Shown in pieces: positions 18,546-27,834 of a stretch of 64,000 nt of DNA. The notes below the pieces were generated by a model. It had not been told where the DNA came from, searched no databases, and saw only the letters and a list, made by a program, of their open reading frames with translations. The first letter of the stretch is position 1. Every line of letters begins with the position of its first letter. The position numbers and the translations under genes are program-made. Origin of the DNA: Tenacibaculum maritimum NCIMB 2154 (GTDB lineage: Bacteria; Bacteroidota; Bacteroidia; Flavobacteriales; Flavobacteriaceae); assembly GCF_900119795.1 (NCBI RefSeq), contig NZ_LT634361.1, forward strand, positions 3,085,001 to 3,149,000, read 5' to 3'.

Positions 18546-19832
18546 TTAATAATGACACTTACCACATTCCTTACCACCTAACTGAGCTACAGTTACTTGG
18601 TCTACTCCATATTTCTTAGACAACTCTTCGTGGATTTTCTTGTAATAATCATTACCCTTTAAATCTACTTTAGTCTCCTTGTGACAGTCTATACACCATC
18701 CCATAGTTAATGGTGAGTATTGATATACTTCATCCATTTCTTCAACTGGCCCATGACATTTCTGACACTTAACACCTCCAACAGTTACGTGTTGCGAGTG
18801 GTTAAAATACGCAAAATCTGGCAAATTATGAACTCTTACCCATTTAACAGGCTTTGTTTTTCCAGTATATTCTAATGTATTAGTATCCCACCCTACAGCA
18901 GCATAAATCTTTTGAATCTCTTTATCCAGTTGAGCCTTACCCATACCTTCTATCTTTGTATCTTCTGCTACCTCAGAAATATTTTTATGACAATTCATAC
19001 AAACGTTTACAGATGGTATCCCAGATGTCTTACTGTGTTTAGCAGAAGAGTGACAATATTGACAATCTATCTTATTATCTCCAGCGTGTATTTTATGAGA
19101 AAAAGCAATCGGTTGAATTGGCTGATATCCTTGATCTACTCCTACTTTAAACAAAGTACCAAACAAGAAGTAAGCAGTTATCAACGCTCCAAAGATTACG
19201 ATTAAAACATGTAAGAATGTATTTTTCTTAATACCTTCCCACAGCTCTCCTAAATTACCGGTAATCCCAGGTGTTTTTGGAGCTCCTTTTAACTCACTTA
19301 TTGTTTTCAACAAGCTAGCGATTATCAAGAAACCTACAACAACTGCTGCCGCTAATATATTAATCAACCATTTAGGACCACCCCCTTCAGAACCTCCCTC
19401 TGTACCAGAAACCACAACCTCTGTTGGCTTCTTAATATCTCCAACGGTAGTATAATACAGAATATCATCAATATTCTTATCTGTTAACTGAGGAAAGGCC
19501 GTCATATTAGACCCCTTATACTCATCAAAAACTGCGATTGCATCTGCATCACCCGTCGCTCTTAAAGCCGCATTGTCTTTAATCCAAGCTTTTAGCCATG
19601 CATTTTCTCTACGCTCTTCTACGCCTCCAAGTTTAGGCCCTACCAACCTCTTGTTTAACTTATGACAAGATGCACATAAAGATTTAAATAATTTCTTCCC
19701 TTCTTTTTGACGAGCTTTATCTATTGAACCTTCTTGCGCTTGCAAAGAAAGACTCAAAGAAAAAACTAATAGGAACGTAAAACTCTTTACGAGTATCTGA
19801 CTTAGTCTATTGTGTTTATTCACACTTTTCAT
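18546..19832 (-). CDS. actA: Alternative complex III multiheme cytochrome c subunit ActA
   Basis: 428 residues. Signal peptide ending near LQAQ, an N-terminal cytochrome c-like domain with CASCH (Cys53), two hydrophobic helices around 155-235, then a multiheme domain with CQYCH, CMNCH, CQKCH, CIDCH and CGKCH. That makes six CxxCH sites in all: one in the N-terminal domain plus five in the C-terminal part. It is the first gene of the operon and carries electrons across the periplasmic face of ACIII. Confidence 0.94.
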   Translation of the reverse strand: MKSVNKHNRLSQILVKSFTFLLVFSLSLSLQAQEGSIDKARQKEGKKLFKSLCASCHKLNKRLVGPKLGGVEERRENAWLKAWIKDNAALRATGDADAIAVFDEYKGSNMTAFPQLTDKNIDDILYYTTVGDIKKPTEVVVSGTEGGSEGGGPKWLINILAAAVVVGFLIIASLLKTISELKGAPKTPGITGNLGELWEGIKKNTFLHVLIVIFGALITAYFLFGTLFKVGVDQGYQPIQPIAFSHKIHAGDNKIDCQYCHSSAKHSKTSGIPSVNVCMNCHKNISEVAEDTKIEGMGKAQLDKEIQKIYAAVGWDTNTLEYTGKTKPVKWVRVHNLPDFAYFNHSQHVTVGGVKCQKCHGPVEEMDEVYQYSPLTMGWCIDCHKETKVDLKGNDYYKKIHEELSKKYGVDQVTVAQLGGKECGKCHY

Positions 19833-19878
19833 ACTATAAAATATAAATTTTGTATCTATTTTGGTACGATTTTTTCAT

Positions 19879-19900
19879 GAACACAAAAACAAATGTGTTC
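19879..19900. promoter_or_regulatory. Palindrome in the actA leader
   Basis: GAACACA (19879-19885) and TGTGTTC (19894-19900) form a perfect 7-bp inverted repeat with an 8-bp spacer, and a further TGAACA half-site follows at 19902-19907. It lies between the predicted promoter and actA, so it could be an operator or an RNA hairpin. Confidence 0.4.
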
Positions 19901-19914
19901 TATGAACAGTTGCA

Positions 19915-19922
19915 CAAAAGTA
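19915..19922 (-). promoter_or_regulatory. -7 element (TACTTTTG) of the act-cox operon
   Basis: TACTTTTG on the minus strand matches TAnnTTTG. A TTC, one base off the TTG consensus, lies 19 bp upstream. It would give a leader of ~75 nt to the actA start at 19832. Confidence 0.5.
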
Positions 19923-20022
19923 CTATTTCTGTTCAAATTGTGAAATGTTAAGAGAATCCTAATTTGTAATTTATATCAATTCTAAATAAATAAACTCTAC
20001 AATCTATTCGATTACAACTCAT

Positions 20023-20030
20023 TACTTTTG
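20023..20030 (+). promoter_or_regulatory. -7 element (TACTTTTG) before the SPOR gene
   Basis: TACTTTTG on the + strand fits TAnnTTTG and lies 17 bp before the ATG at 20048, giving a short leader. No good -33 TTG is seen. Confidence 0.45.
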
Positions 20031-20047
20031 TAAAAACATTTTAAACA

Positions 20048-20410
20048 ATGAAAATCAAAGAACTATTTCTAGCTTTATTCATCATTTCATTTGCCAATAT
20101 AACCAATGCAAATGCACAATCTAACCTCACTGAAAACAAAGACATTAACTCTCTAATTGCAAAAAAAAGAGAATACAATAAAAGTGTTGGTTATGGTTAC
20201 AGAATACAACTTTATAACGGTACTGAAAAAAGAGCCAAAAGCCTCCGCAATCGCTTTCAATTAACTTTTCCTGATACCTATACAAAATTAAAATACGATG
20301 CTCCTGAATGGAAGATCCACGTAGGAAATTACAAAACTCGTTTAGAAGCAGATAAAGCACTTCACAAAATCCAAGAATCTTTTTCTGGAGCAATAGTTAT
20401 CAACTTATAA
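20048..20410 (+). CDS. Secreted SPOR-domain protein
   Basis: 120 residues: signal peptide (MKIKELFLALFIISFANITNANA region) and a SPOR domain from about residue 48 (GYRIQLYNGTEKRAKSLRNRF ... WKIHVGNYKTRLEADKALHKI). SPOR domains bind glycan strands lacking stem peptides, as found at division septa. It stands alone between two divergent/convergent minus-strand operons. A role in envelope or division is inferred from the domain. Confidence 0.85.
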   Translation: MKIKELFLALFIISFANITNANAQSNLTENKDINSLIAKKREYNKSVGYGYRIQLYNGTEKRAKSLRNRFQLTFPDTYTKLKYDAPEWKIHVGNYKTRLEADKALHKIQESFSGAIVINL

Positions 20411-20439
20411 ATACTGCTAATTTAGAATTAGCAACTAAC

Positions 20440-20474
20440 AAAAAAGACTGAGCTTAATTGCTCAGTCTTTTTTT
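20440..20474. terminator. Bidirectional terminator between the SPOR gene and infB
   Basis: AAAAAGACTGAGC and GCTCAGTCTTTTT form a 13-bp stem with a 6-base loop and T/A tracts on both sides, so it can serve the SPOR gene (+) and infB (-), which converge here. Confidence 0.88.
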
Positions 20475-20494
20475 ATTAAGATCTTAATAGATTT

Positions 20495-23338
20495 TTATTT
20501 CAATTTTTTCTTAACAGCAACTTCTTCATAAGCCTCTATAATATCTCCTTGTTTAATATCGTTAAATCCTTTGATTTGAATCCCACAATCATATCCTTTT
20601 GCAACCTCTTTTACATCATCTTTAAACCTCTTTAAGGCAGCTAGTACTCCTGTGTGAACTACAATACCATCTCTAATAATTCTTATCAATGAGTTTCTAA
20701 AGATTTTACCAGACATTACCATACACCCTGCAATATTTCCTACTTTAGATATTTTATAGATTTCTCTAATTTCAACATTACCTCTCACTTCCTCTTTCAT
20801 ATCTGGAGATAACATTCCTTCCATTGCATCTTTTAATTCATTGATGGCATCATAAATAATAGAGTATGTTCTAATATCTACTTCTTCTCTGTCAGCAATT
20901 GCTCTTGCATTACCTTGTGGACGCACATTAAATCCAATAATGATTGCATCTGAAGCAGACGCTAGTAACACATCTGACTCTGTAATAGCTCCAACTCCTT
21001 TGTGTAATATATTAACTTGGATTTCTTCTGTTGATAATTTCTGGAACGAATCTGTTAAGGCTTCTACCGATCCATCAACATCTCCTTTCAAGATAATATT
21101 TAATTCTTTAAAGTCTCCTAATGCTATACGACGACCAATTTCATCTAGTGTTAAGGTTTTTTGAGTTCTTACAGACTGCTCACGTTGCAATTGAGAACGT
21201 TTAGATGCTATTTGCTTCGCCTCTCTTTCATCATCAAATACATTGAACTTATCTCCTGCCTGAGGCGCCCCATCCAATCCTAATATTGATACTGGAGTTG
21301 ATGGCCCCGCTTCTTTTAAATTCTTCCCTTTATCATCAAACATTGCTCTTACTTTTCCGCTGTGTTTTCCAGCCAATAAGTAATCTCCAATTTTCAATGT
21401 TCCTGCCTGTACCAAAATTGTAGATACATACCCTCTACCTTTATCTAACAAAGCTTCTACAACTGCTCCTGTTGCATTTTTATTTGGGTTTGCCTTTAAT
21501 TCTAATACTTCTGCTTCCAATAATACTTTTTCTAGTAACTCATCAATTCCTTGCCCTGTTTTTGCAGAAATTTCTTGCGACTGAATATTACCTCCCCAAT
21601 CTTCTACTAATAAATTCATAGCAGATAATTGCGTTTTAATATTATCGGGATTTGCATTTGGCTTATCAATCTTATTTATTGCAAATATAATAGGGACTCC
21701 TGCTGCTTGTGCATGAGAAATAGCCTCTTTTGTTTGCGGCATCACATCATCATCAGCTGCCACTACAATAATTACCAAATCTGTTACCTGAGCTCCACGA
21801 GCACGCATTGCCGTAAAGGCCTCGTGACCTGGAGTATCTAGAAATGCTATTTTTTGCTCTCCTACATTTACTTCATAAGCACCAATATGCTGTGTAATTC
21901 CACCTGATTCACCTTCAATTACATTTGCTTTACGAATATAATCTAACAGAGACGTTTTACCATGATCAACATGCCCCATTACTGTAATGATTGGTGCTCG
22001 ATGTATTAAATCTTCCGGTCTATCTTCTACTTCTTCTATTGCTTCTTCTACCTCTGCTCCTACAAACTCTACTGTATAGTTAAATTCTTCAGCTACAATT
22101 GATAATGTTTCAGCATCTAGACGTTGGTTCATTGTCACCATCATTCCTAACATCATACAAGAAGATATAATATTTGTTACAGGAACATCCATCATAGTAG
22201 CTACCTCACTTACGGTAACGAACTCTGTAACCTTTAAAATCTTACTTTCTGCCTGCGCCGCTTGTAACTCTGCTTCATTCTGCTGACGATGCGCATCTCT
22301 TTTATCTCTACGATATTTTGCTCCCTTTCCTTTTTTAGATTTACCTTGAAGTTTTTCTAAAGTTTCTCTTACCTGCTTTTGTACTTGTGCTTCTGTTAAT
22401 TCTTCTTTCTTAACAACAGGACCTCTTCCTCTTTGTCCGCCACGATTTCCGCCACGATTTCCACCACGGTTTTGAAGCGGTCTTCCGACGCCTCCTGATC
22501 TTGATCCTCCTGTAGAAGGCTTACTTATCCTCTTACGTTTCTTCTTTGCATCATCATTGCTCTTTGCCTCTGGCTTTTTCTTCTTAGGTCTTTCAAATTG
22601 TTTTAAATCAATTTTTTGACCTGTTATCTTAGGTCCATCTAACTTCTTATACTGAGTTTTAATTTTCTCAGCATTTTCAGGAGTGATCTCCACCTTCGGC
22701 TTCTTCTTTTCCACCTTAACTTCTTTCTTTACCTCTGGTTTTGTTACTGCTACCTTTTTGGGTTGTTCTTTCACAGGGTTCTTTATTTCAACCTCTTTAG
22801 AGACTTCTTTAATAGGCTCTTTTTTAGGTTCTTCTTTCTTTACTGGAGTTCGAACCACCTCTGGCTTTGGTGCCGGTTTTGGTGCTTCTTCTTTAGGCTT
22901 TTCAATAACTTTATCTATTATTGGCTTTTCCTCTACTTTAGGTATCTCTTTCACCTCTGGTTTCTCTTCTTTTTTAGAAGTTCCATCGATATCAATCTTA
23001 CCTACAGTTTTTATTTCTAGCTTTTCTACTTTCGTTCGAAAAACTTCTTTTTTAGCTTCTTCTTCTAAACGTTTCTTTTCTTGCTTGGCCTCTAATTCTA
23101 AACGAATTGCTTCCTTTTCTTTTCTTTTTTCTTCCCCAACTTCTTTAGAAGCTACTTTTTTCGATTTATCTGTTTGGAAACCATCAAGCAACACTTGATA
23201 CTCTGCATCTGAGATTTTTGTAGTAGGACGAGCCTCCACTTCATAACCCTTTTTAGCCAAGTGTTCAATTGCTCTATCTAAAGAAATATTTAATTCTCTT
23301 AAAACCTTATTTAGTCTTAATTTTCTAGCTTCAGCCAT
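20495..23338 (-). CDS. infB: Translation initiation factor IF-2
   Basis: 947 residues. IF2_N domain at the start ([21 protein letters not shown]), a long Lys/Glu/Pro-rich linker (~60-300), then a G domain with [11 protein letters not shown] (~454-464), DTPGHEAF and [10 protein letters not shown], followed by the EF-Tu-like and C-terminal fMet-tRNA-binding domains. IF-2 brings initiator tRNA to the ribosome. It is the last gene of rimP-nusA-infB. The linker is typical of the phylum. Confidence 0.97.
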   Translation of the reverse strand: MAEARKLRLNKVLRELNISLDRAIEHLAKKGYEVEARPTTKISDAEYQVLLDGFQTDKSKKVASKEVGEEKRKEKEAIRLELEAKQEKKRLEEEAKKEVFRTKVEKLEIKTVGKIDIDGTSKKEEKPEVKEIPKVEEKPIIDKVIEKPKEEAPKPAPKPEVVRTPVKKEEPKKEPIKEVSKEVEIKNPVKEQPKKVAVTKPEVKKEVKVEKKKPKVEITPENAEKIKTQYKKLDGPKITGQKIDLKQFERPKKKKPEAKSNDDAKKKRKRISKPSTGGSRSGGVGRPLQNRGGNRGGNRGGQRGRGPVVKKEELTEAQVQKQVRETLEKLQGKSKKGKGAKYRRDKRDAHRQQNEAELQAAQAESKILKVTEFVTVSEVATMMDVPVTNIISSCMMLGMMVTMNQRLDAETLSIVAEEFNYTVEFVGAEVEEAIEEVEDRPEDLIHRAPIITVMGHVDHGKTSLLDYIRKANVIEGESGGITQHIGAYEVNVGEQKIAFLDTPGHEAFTAMRARGAQVTDLVIIVVAADDDVMPQTKEAISHAQAAGVPIIFAINKIDKPNANPDNIKTQLSAMNLLVEDWGGNIQSQEISAKTGQGIDELLEKVLLEAEVLELKANPNKNATGAVVEALLDKGRGYVSTILVQAGTLKIGDYLLAGKHSGKVRAMFDDKGKNLKEAGPSTPVSILGLDGAPQAGDKFNVFDDEREAKQIASKRSQLQREQSVRTQKTLTLDEIGRRIALGDFKELNIILKGDVDGSVEALTDSFQKLSTEEIQVNILHKGVGAITESDVLLASASDAIIIGFNVRPQGNARAIADREEVDIRTYSIIYDAINELKDAMEGMLSPDMKEEVRGNVEIREIYKISKVGNIAGCMVMSGKIFRNSLIRIIRDGIVVHTGVLAALKRFKDDVKEVAKGYDCGIQIKGFNDIKQGDIIEAYEEVAVKKKLK

Positions 23339-23464
23339 ATATTATTTTTATGCCTTATTACAAAAAACACACTTTATACATTGTATAGTTATGTTCTTCA
23401 GTTTGTTGTCAGTATTAAAAATTATCTTGAATGTGCTTGAACTGACATTCCAAACACTATTTCA

Positions 23465-24721
23465 TTATTCTTCAAATTCGTCTTTTAAAATTTGCTGAAC
23501 ATCTATAATCGTTTCCTCTTCTAAATCAGTTCTTTTTACCAATTCAGCTACATTCTGTTCAAGCACACTTTTGGCCGTATCTAAACCAATTTTCTTAAGC
23601 TCTTGGATTACCCATGCTTCAATTTCATCAGAGAACTCTGTTAACTCTACATCTTCTTCTTCAATTCCTTCTCTTTGCACATCTATTTCATACCCTGTCA
23701 ATTGACTAGCTAAACGAATATTAACTCCTCCTCTACCAATTGCTTTAGATACTTCTTCTGGCTTCAAGAAAACATTTACACGTCCTTTTCTTCCGTCTTT
23801 CTCTTCTTCATAAGGTTTTATTTCCATTGAGCTTACTTTTGCTGGACTTAAAGCTCTTGCTATAAATAGCTGCTCATTTTTGGTATAATTGATAACATCT
23901 ATGTTTTCATTTCCTAATTCACGAACAATACCATGGATACGAGACCCTTTTACCCCAACACATGCTCCTACAGGATCAATTCTATCATCATAGGAATCAA
24001 CAGCTACCTTTGCCTTTTCTCCTGGAATTCTTGCGACCCCTTCAATGGTTATTAACCCATCAAAAACCTCAGGAATTTCTTGTTCAAACAATTTAACTAA
24101 AAAGTTTGGTGAGGTTCTTGACAAAATAATAGCAGGTTTATTTCCTCTTAATTCTACTGATTTTATCACCCCTCTCACAGCATCTCCTTTTCTAAAGAAA
24201 TCAGAACGAATTTGCTCACTTTTTGGCAATACAATTTCATTTCCTTCATCATCTAACAAAATTACTGCATTATGACGAATATGATGTACCTCTGCACTAT
24301 ACAGATCTCCTTCTAACTGCTTAAACTGCTTAAATATATTAGTGCTATCATGCTCATGTATCTTAGATATTAGATTCTGACGCAATGCTAAGATAGCTCT
24401 TCTTCCTAAATCTATCAACTTAACTTCTTCAGAAACATCTTCACCTATTTCAAAATCAGGTTCTATCTTTCTTGCTTCTGCTAACTCTATCTCTTCATTA
24501 TCATCTTCTGAAAAACCATCAGCAACAACCACACGATTTCTCCAAATTTCTAAATCTCCTTTATCTGGATTAATAATAATATCAAAGTTATCATCAGACC
24601 CAAACTTACGTTTTAAGGCAGCTCTGAAAACCTCTTCTAAAATAGACATTAACGTAACCCTATCTATACTCTTATTGTCTTTAAAATCTGAAAATGATTC
24701 TATTAACTCAATATTTTCCAT
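23465..24721 (-). CDS. nusA: Transcription termination/antitermination factor NusA
   Basis: 418 residues: N-terminal RNA-polymerase-binding domain, S1 domain (~130-200), two KH domains (GVKGSRIHGIVRELGNENIDVI and AIGRGGVNIRLASQLTGYEID) and a short acidic tail without the repeats of the E. coli protein. It acts on pausing and termination. Starts 8 bp after rimP. Confidence 0.97.
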   Translation of the reverse strand: MENIELIESFSDFKDNKSIDRVTLMSILEEVFRAALKRKFGSDDNFDIIINPDKGDLEIWRNRVVVADGFSEDDNEEIELAEARKIEPDFEIGEDVSEEVKLIDLGRRAILALRQNLISKIHEHDSTNIFKQFKQLEGDLYSAEVHHIRHNAVILLDDEGNEIVLPKSEQIRSDFFRKGDAVRGVIKSVELRGNKPAIILSRTSPNFLVKLFEQEIPEVFDGLITIEGVARIPGEKAKVAVDSYDDRIDPVGACVGVKGSRIHGIVRELGNENIDVINYTKNEQLFIARALSPAKVSSMEIKPYEEEKDGRKGRVNVFLKPEEVSKAIGRGGVNIRLASQLTGYEIDVQREGIEEEDVELTEFSDEIEAWVIQELKKIGLDTAKSVLEQNVAELVKRTDLEEETIIDVQQILKDEFEE

Positions 24722-24729
24722 TTCACTCT

Positions 24730-25194
24730 CTAGTTAAATATGATTTTCACTTTTGCTTCTTTAATTTCTGTGTACGATAACAATTGTTCTTTTTCTACTG
24801 TTACCTTACCTTTCCCTATTGGTTTTGGCTCTCTAGCCTTCCATTTCAACACAATCTCATTTTCATTCACTTCTGCGAGCACCCCTTCAAAAGAGTCGTT
24901 CTCTGTTTTAACCTTTAATATCCTTCCCAAATTCTTTTTATATTGTCTTTTCATTACCAAAGAATGAGAGATGTCTGGCGAAGTAACTTCTAAAGAAAAA
25001 TCTTCCTCTTCTCTATCTAGATTATGCTCTATATTTCTACTAATTCTAATACATTCTTTCAAAGAAACTCCTTCATCTCCATCAACAATAACTTTTATTT
25101 TATTATCTGATAAAAAAGACAAATCAATTAAAAATAATGATTCGTTTTCACTCAAGGCTTCTTCTAGTAATTCTTTTACTTTGGACTGGTTCAT
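24730..25194 (-). CDS. rimP: Ribosome maturation factor RimP
   Basis: 154 residues with the RimP pattern: VIVDGDEGVSLKECIRISRNIEHNLD in the N-terminal half and the SH3-like C-terminal half (ILKVKTENDSFEGVLAEV). It assists 30S subunit maturation. First gene of the conserved rimP-nusA-infB operon. Confidence 0.95.
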   Translation of the reverse strand: MNQSKVKELLEEALSENESLFLIDLSFLSDNKIKVIVDGDEGVSLKECIRISRNIEHNLDREEEDFSLEVTSPDISHSLVMKRQYKKNLGRILKVKTENDSFEGVLAEVNENEIVLKWKAREPKPIGKGKVTVEKEQLLSYTEIKEAKVKIIFN

Positions 25195-25228
25195 TGTAGG
25201 TATAAAAAGAGGGGACTTTCCGTCCCCT
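25195..25228 (-). terminator. Hairpin plus U-tract in the rimP leader, possible attenuator
   Basis: On the minus strand AGGGGAC (25228-25222) pairs with GTCCCCT (25216-25210) across a 5-base loop, followed by CTTTTTATA and then the rimP ATG at 25194. This looks like an intrinsic terminator inside the leader of the operon that encodes NusA. Confidence 0.6.
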
Positions 25229-25255
25229 TCATTTTCTTTTACTTTATTTTCAGTG

Positions 25256-25287
25256 CAAATATAGCAACTTATTCATTAATATACAAA
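25256..25287 (-). promoter_or_regulatory. Promoter of rimP-nusA-infB
   Basis: Minus strand TATATTTG (25263-25256) is a perfect TAnnTTTG core with a TTG 20 bp upstream (25286-25284). Transcription would begin near 25250, giving a ~55-nt leader that contains the hairpin at 25210-25228. Confidence 0.65.
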
Positions 25288-25358
25288 TAGGTTATTATTA
25301 GTTTTTTCACTATCTTTCAAGAGTTGTATCATATTTTTTAATTTAACCCCTTATAATT

Positions 25359-26189
25359 ATGGAAAAAATACTAGTCCCTGTAGATTTCTCGAAACCATCT
25401 GAGTATGCTTCAAAAATCGCTTCAAAGATTGCTAAGAAAGCAAATAGTGAAATTCACTTACTCCACATGATAGAACTCCCTAGTGGAATCATAGACATGG
25501 GATCTGGAGCCAACTTCAGTATTCCTCAAAGTATGCTATACATTAGAAAAGTACGTGACCGACTGATCCATTACAAAAGCTTATTTTTTTCAAAAAATAA
25601 TGATGTAAAACACGCTATACGTTTTCAAAATCCTTATGAAGGAATTCGCGATTACGGCAACAAGATAAATGCCGATTTAATTATCATGGGCTCTAAGGGT
25701 CATACAGCCATAGAAGAGATTTTAATTGGTTCTAATACCGAGAAAGTAGTACGAAATTCAGAAAAACCCGTTCTGGTCGCAAAAAGAGATGAAAAGAATT
25801 TTAATCCTAAAGATTTAATTTTCGCTTCAAGTTTTGAAGAGGATCAAAAACGAGCTTTTGAAAACTTTTTGGCATTCTCTAGCAAATTTAAAAAGAGTAA
25901 AATACACCTATTAAAAATAAACACTCCTCATAAATTTGAAAGTTCTCAATTTTCTAGAAAACGTATAGAGAGTTTTATCAAAGAATATGAGCTCCCTAAA
26001 TATTCTATAAATGTGTATAATGACGCTTCTGTTGAAGAGGGAATTTTGAATTTTTCTGATGAAATTGATGCGGATATCATTTCTTTAAGCACCCATCAAA
26101 GAAGTGGTATATCTCATATTTTTAATGGTAGCGTTAGCAAAAACCTCTCTAAAAAAGCGATTAGACCAATGCTTACTTTTAAAGCTTAG
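25359..26189 (+). CDS. Universal stress protein with two Usp domains
   Basis: 276 residues. First Usp domain 1-~143 with ILVPVDFSKPSEYA at the start and the nucleotide-binding type loop MGSKGHTAIEEILIGSNTEKVV; a second, more diverged domain ~150-276 ending STHQRSGISHIFNGSVSKNL. Two-domain Usp proteins are common in Bacteroidota. It stands alone and divergent from rimP. Its stress cue is unknown. Confidence 0.9.
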   Translation: MEKILVPVDFSKPSEYASKIASKIAKKANSEIHLLHMIELPSGIIDMGSGANFSIPQSMLYIRKVRDRLIHYKSLFFSKNNDVKHAIRFQNPYEGIRDYGNKINADLIIMGSKGHTAIEEILIGSNTEKVVRNSEKPVLVAKRDEKNFNPKDLIFASSFEEDQKRAFENFLAFSSKFKKSKIHLLKINTPHKFESSQFSRKRIESFIKEYELPKYSINVYNDASVEEGILNFSDEIDADIISLSTHQRSGISHIFNGSVSKNLSKKAIRPMLTFKA

Positions 26190-26673
26190 ATAAACATACG
26201 CTCATAAAACCAACAAATACTTAGGTAGCAGTTTTAAATTGCTACCTTTTATAACTAACATTCTCTCAAAAAATATCAAACCACACTATTAATTTGGACT
26301 TTTACAACTGTATATTCATGCATGAATTTTCTAGTATCAACACAAGAGCAATACCTTTTGATTGAAATTCAGTGTTTATTTTATATAAATGCTACTCCAT
26401 AAAATTAGCACTTTTATGATTCTATTTAATTTTGCATTGAGTAACTTCCCTAAGTAAATCATTATTTTCAGCTTCTTTAAGAATTTACAAAAGCACCTCT
26501 TCTTCTTTCTCCTTTTCTACAAGCCTCCTTCTCACTAAAACAATGTATAAATTAACTCTTCAAATCCTTATTATTATTTATAATCCCTTCATCCACCACC
26601 AAATTATTTTTTATATCATTTGTAAAGAGTTTAATATAACATCGTCTAAGAACACATATAAAACGAAATACTA
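26190..26673. other. Gene-free stretch with one terminator
   Basis: 484 bp without a credible gene. It begins with a clear + strand terminator for the stress protein: AGGTAGCA (26223-26230) pairs with TGCTACCT (26240-26247), followed by TTT. The rest is AT-rich with no promoter that I trust. Confidence 0.6.
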
Positions 26674-27384
26674 ATGAAAAATTTATTAACATTTACCTTT
26701 GCTTTATTTTTTTTAGCAGCTATACAAGCGCAAACGGAAACATTTGACACTTTATTAAAAACAAATGTTACCAATAGTGGAAATGTAAACTACAAAGGAA
26801 TAAAAAAAGAGGAAGCTAAATTAGACAACTATCTAGCTTATCTAGCAAAAACAACTCCTGATAAAAGCTGGTCAAAAAACAAAACAAAAGCTTTTTGGAT
26901 AAACGCTTATAATGCATATACTATTAAATTAATTATAGATAACTACCCTATTAAAAGCATTCTAAAAATAAAAAAGAAAGGAAAAGACGCTTGGAATATT
27001 CCTTTTGCTAAAGTGGGTGGTAAAAACTATACATTAAACCATATTGAACACGAAATTCTTCGTAAAGAGTTCAGTGACCCTAGAATTCATGTAGGAGTAA
27101 ATTGCGCCTCTATTTCTTGTCCAAAATTAGGAAACTTTGCTTATACTGAAAGTAATATCAATACGAAATTAGAAGCATTGATGAAAACATTTATCAACGA
27201 CACCAGTAGAAATAAAATTTCAGAAAACAAATTACAACTTTCTAAAATCTTTGAATGGTTTAAAGGTGATTTTACAAAAACAGGTTCTTTAGTTGCCTAT
27301 TTAAACAAATATGCTAATACTAAAATAGCCTCTAAACCTAAAATCAGGTTTTTAGAATACAATTGGAATTTAAACGGAAAATAG
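26674..27384 (+). CDS. Secreted DUF547 protein
   Basis: 236 residues: signal peptide (FALFFLAAIQAQ) and a DUF547 domain with the hallmark AFWINAYNAYTIKLI, the LNHIEHEILR segment, and HVGVNCASISCPKLG. The family's reaction is unknown; the conserved Cys/His suggest a papain-like or metal site. It opens the arsenosugar region, 33 bp before the CMD-family gene. Confidence 0.85.
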   Translation: MKNLLTFTFALFFLAAIQAQTETFDTLLKTNVTNSGNVNYKGIKKEEAKLDNYLAYLAKTTPDKSWSKNKTKAFWINAYNAYTIKLIIDNYPIKSILKIKKKGKDAWNIPFAKVGGKNYTLNHIEHEILRKEFSDPRIHVGVNCASISCPKLGNFAYTESNINTKLEALMKTFINDTSRNKISENKLQLSKIFEWFKGDFTKTGSLVAYLNKYANTKIASKPKIRFLEYNWNLNGK

Positions 27385-27417
27385 TACCTTTATTTTTTAT
27401 TTGAAACAAAAAATAAC

Positions 27418-27753
27418 ATGTCAAAAACGTATTATGATCCTGCCGATTTACGCAAATTCGGAAAAATAACAACATGGAATGAAGAACTTGGAAACAAGTT
27501 CTTTGATTATTATGGAAAAGTTTTCGAAGAAGGCGCTTTAACAGCAAGAGAAAAATCTCTAATTGCATTAGCTGTTGCACATACTGAACAATGCCCTTAT
27601 TGTATAGATGCTTATACAAAAGATGGGTTACAACGCGGAATCACTAAAGAAGAAATGATGGAAGCCATTCATGTTGGCGCTGCTATTAAAAGCGGTGCTA
27701 CTTTAGTTCACGGAGTCCAAATGATGAACAAAGTGAACAAACTAGAAATGTAA
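27418..27753 (+). CDS. Arsenosugar-associated carboxymuconolactone decarboxylase/AhpD-like protein
   Basis: 111 residues of the CMD fold with the redox CxxC motif HTEQCPYCIDAYTKDGL (Cys59, Cys62), as in AhpD-type peroxidase helpers. Small proteins of this type are found beside ArsS in arsenosugar loci. It may handle thiol-bound arsenic or peroxide; that is inference. Followed after 81 bp by arsS. Confidence 0.85.
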   Translation: MSKTYYDPADLRKFGKITTWNEELGNKFFDYYGKVFEEGALTAREKSLIALAVAHTEQCPYCIDAYTKDGLQRGITKEEMMEAIHVGAAIKSGATLVHGVQMMNKVNKLEM

Positions 27754-27765
27754 AAAACTAATATT

Positions 27766-27822
27766 AAACTTATAGTAAGCAGCAAATAAGTTAGATGTCA
27801 TAATGCTATTTACTATAAGTTT
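27766..27822 (+). repeat. Inverted repeat between the CMD gene and arsS
   Basis: AAACTTATAGTAA (27766-27778) and TTACTATAAGTTT (27810-27822) are perfect 13-bp complements with a 31-base loop. It fills most of the gap before arsS. There is no U-tract, so it may be an operator, a processing site or a leader hairpin. Confidence 0.6.
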
Positions 27823-27834
27823 TACACGTACTAA

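Noticed and set aside
22683-23198. 171-codon frame opposite the infB linker
   Set aside because: It is the antisense of the Lys/Glu/Pro-rich IF-2 linker; low-complexity coding keeps the opposite strand open. The same holds for frames at 22763-23020.
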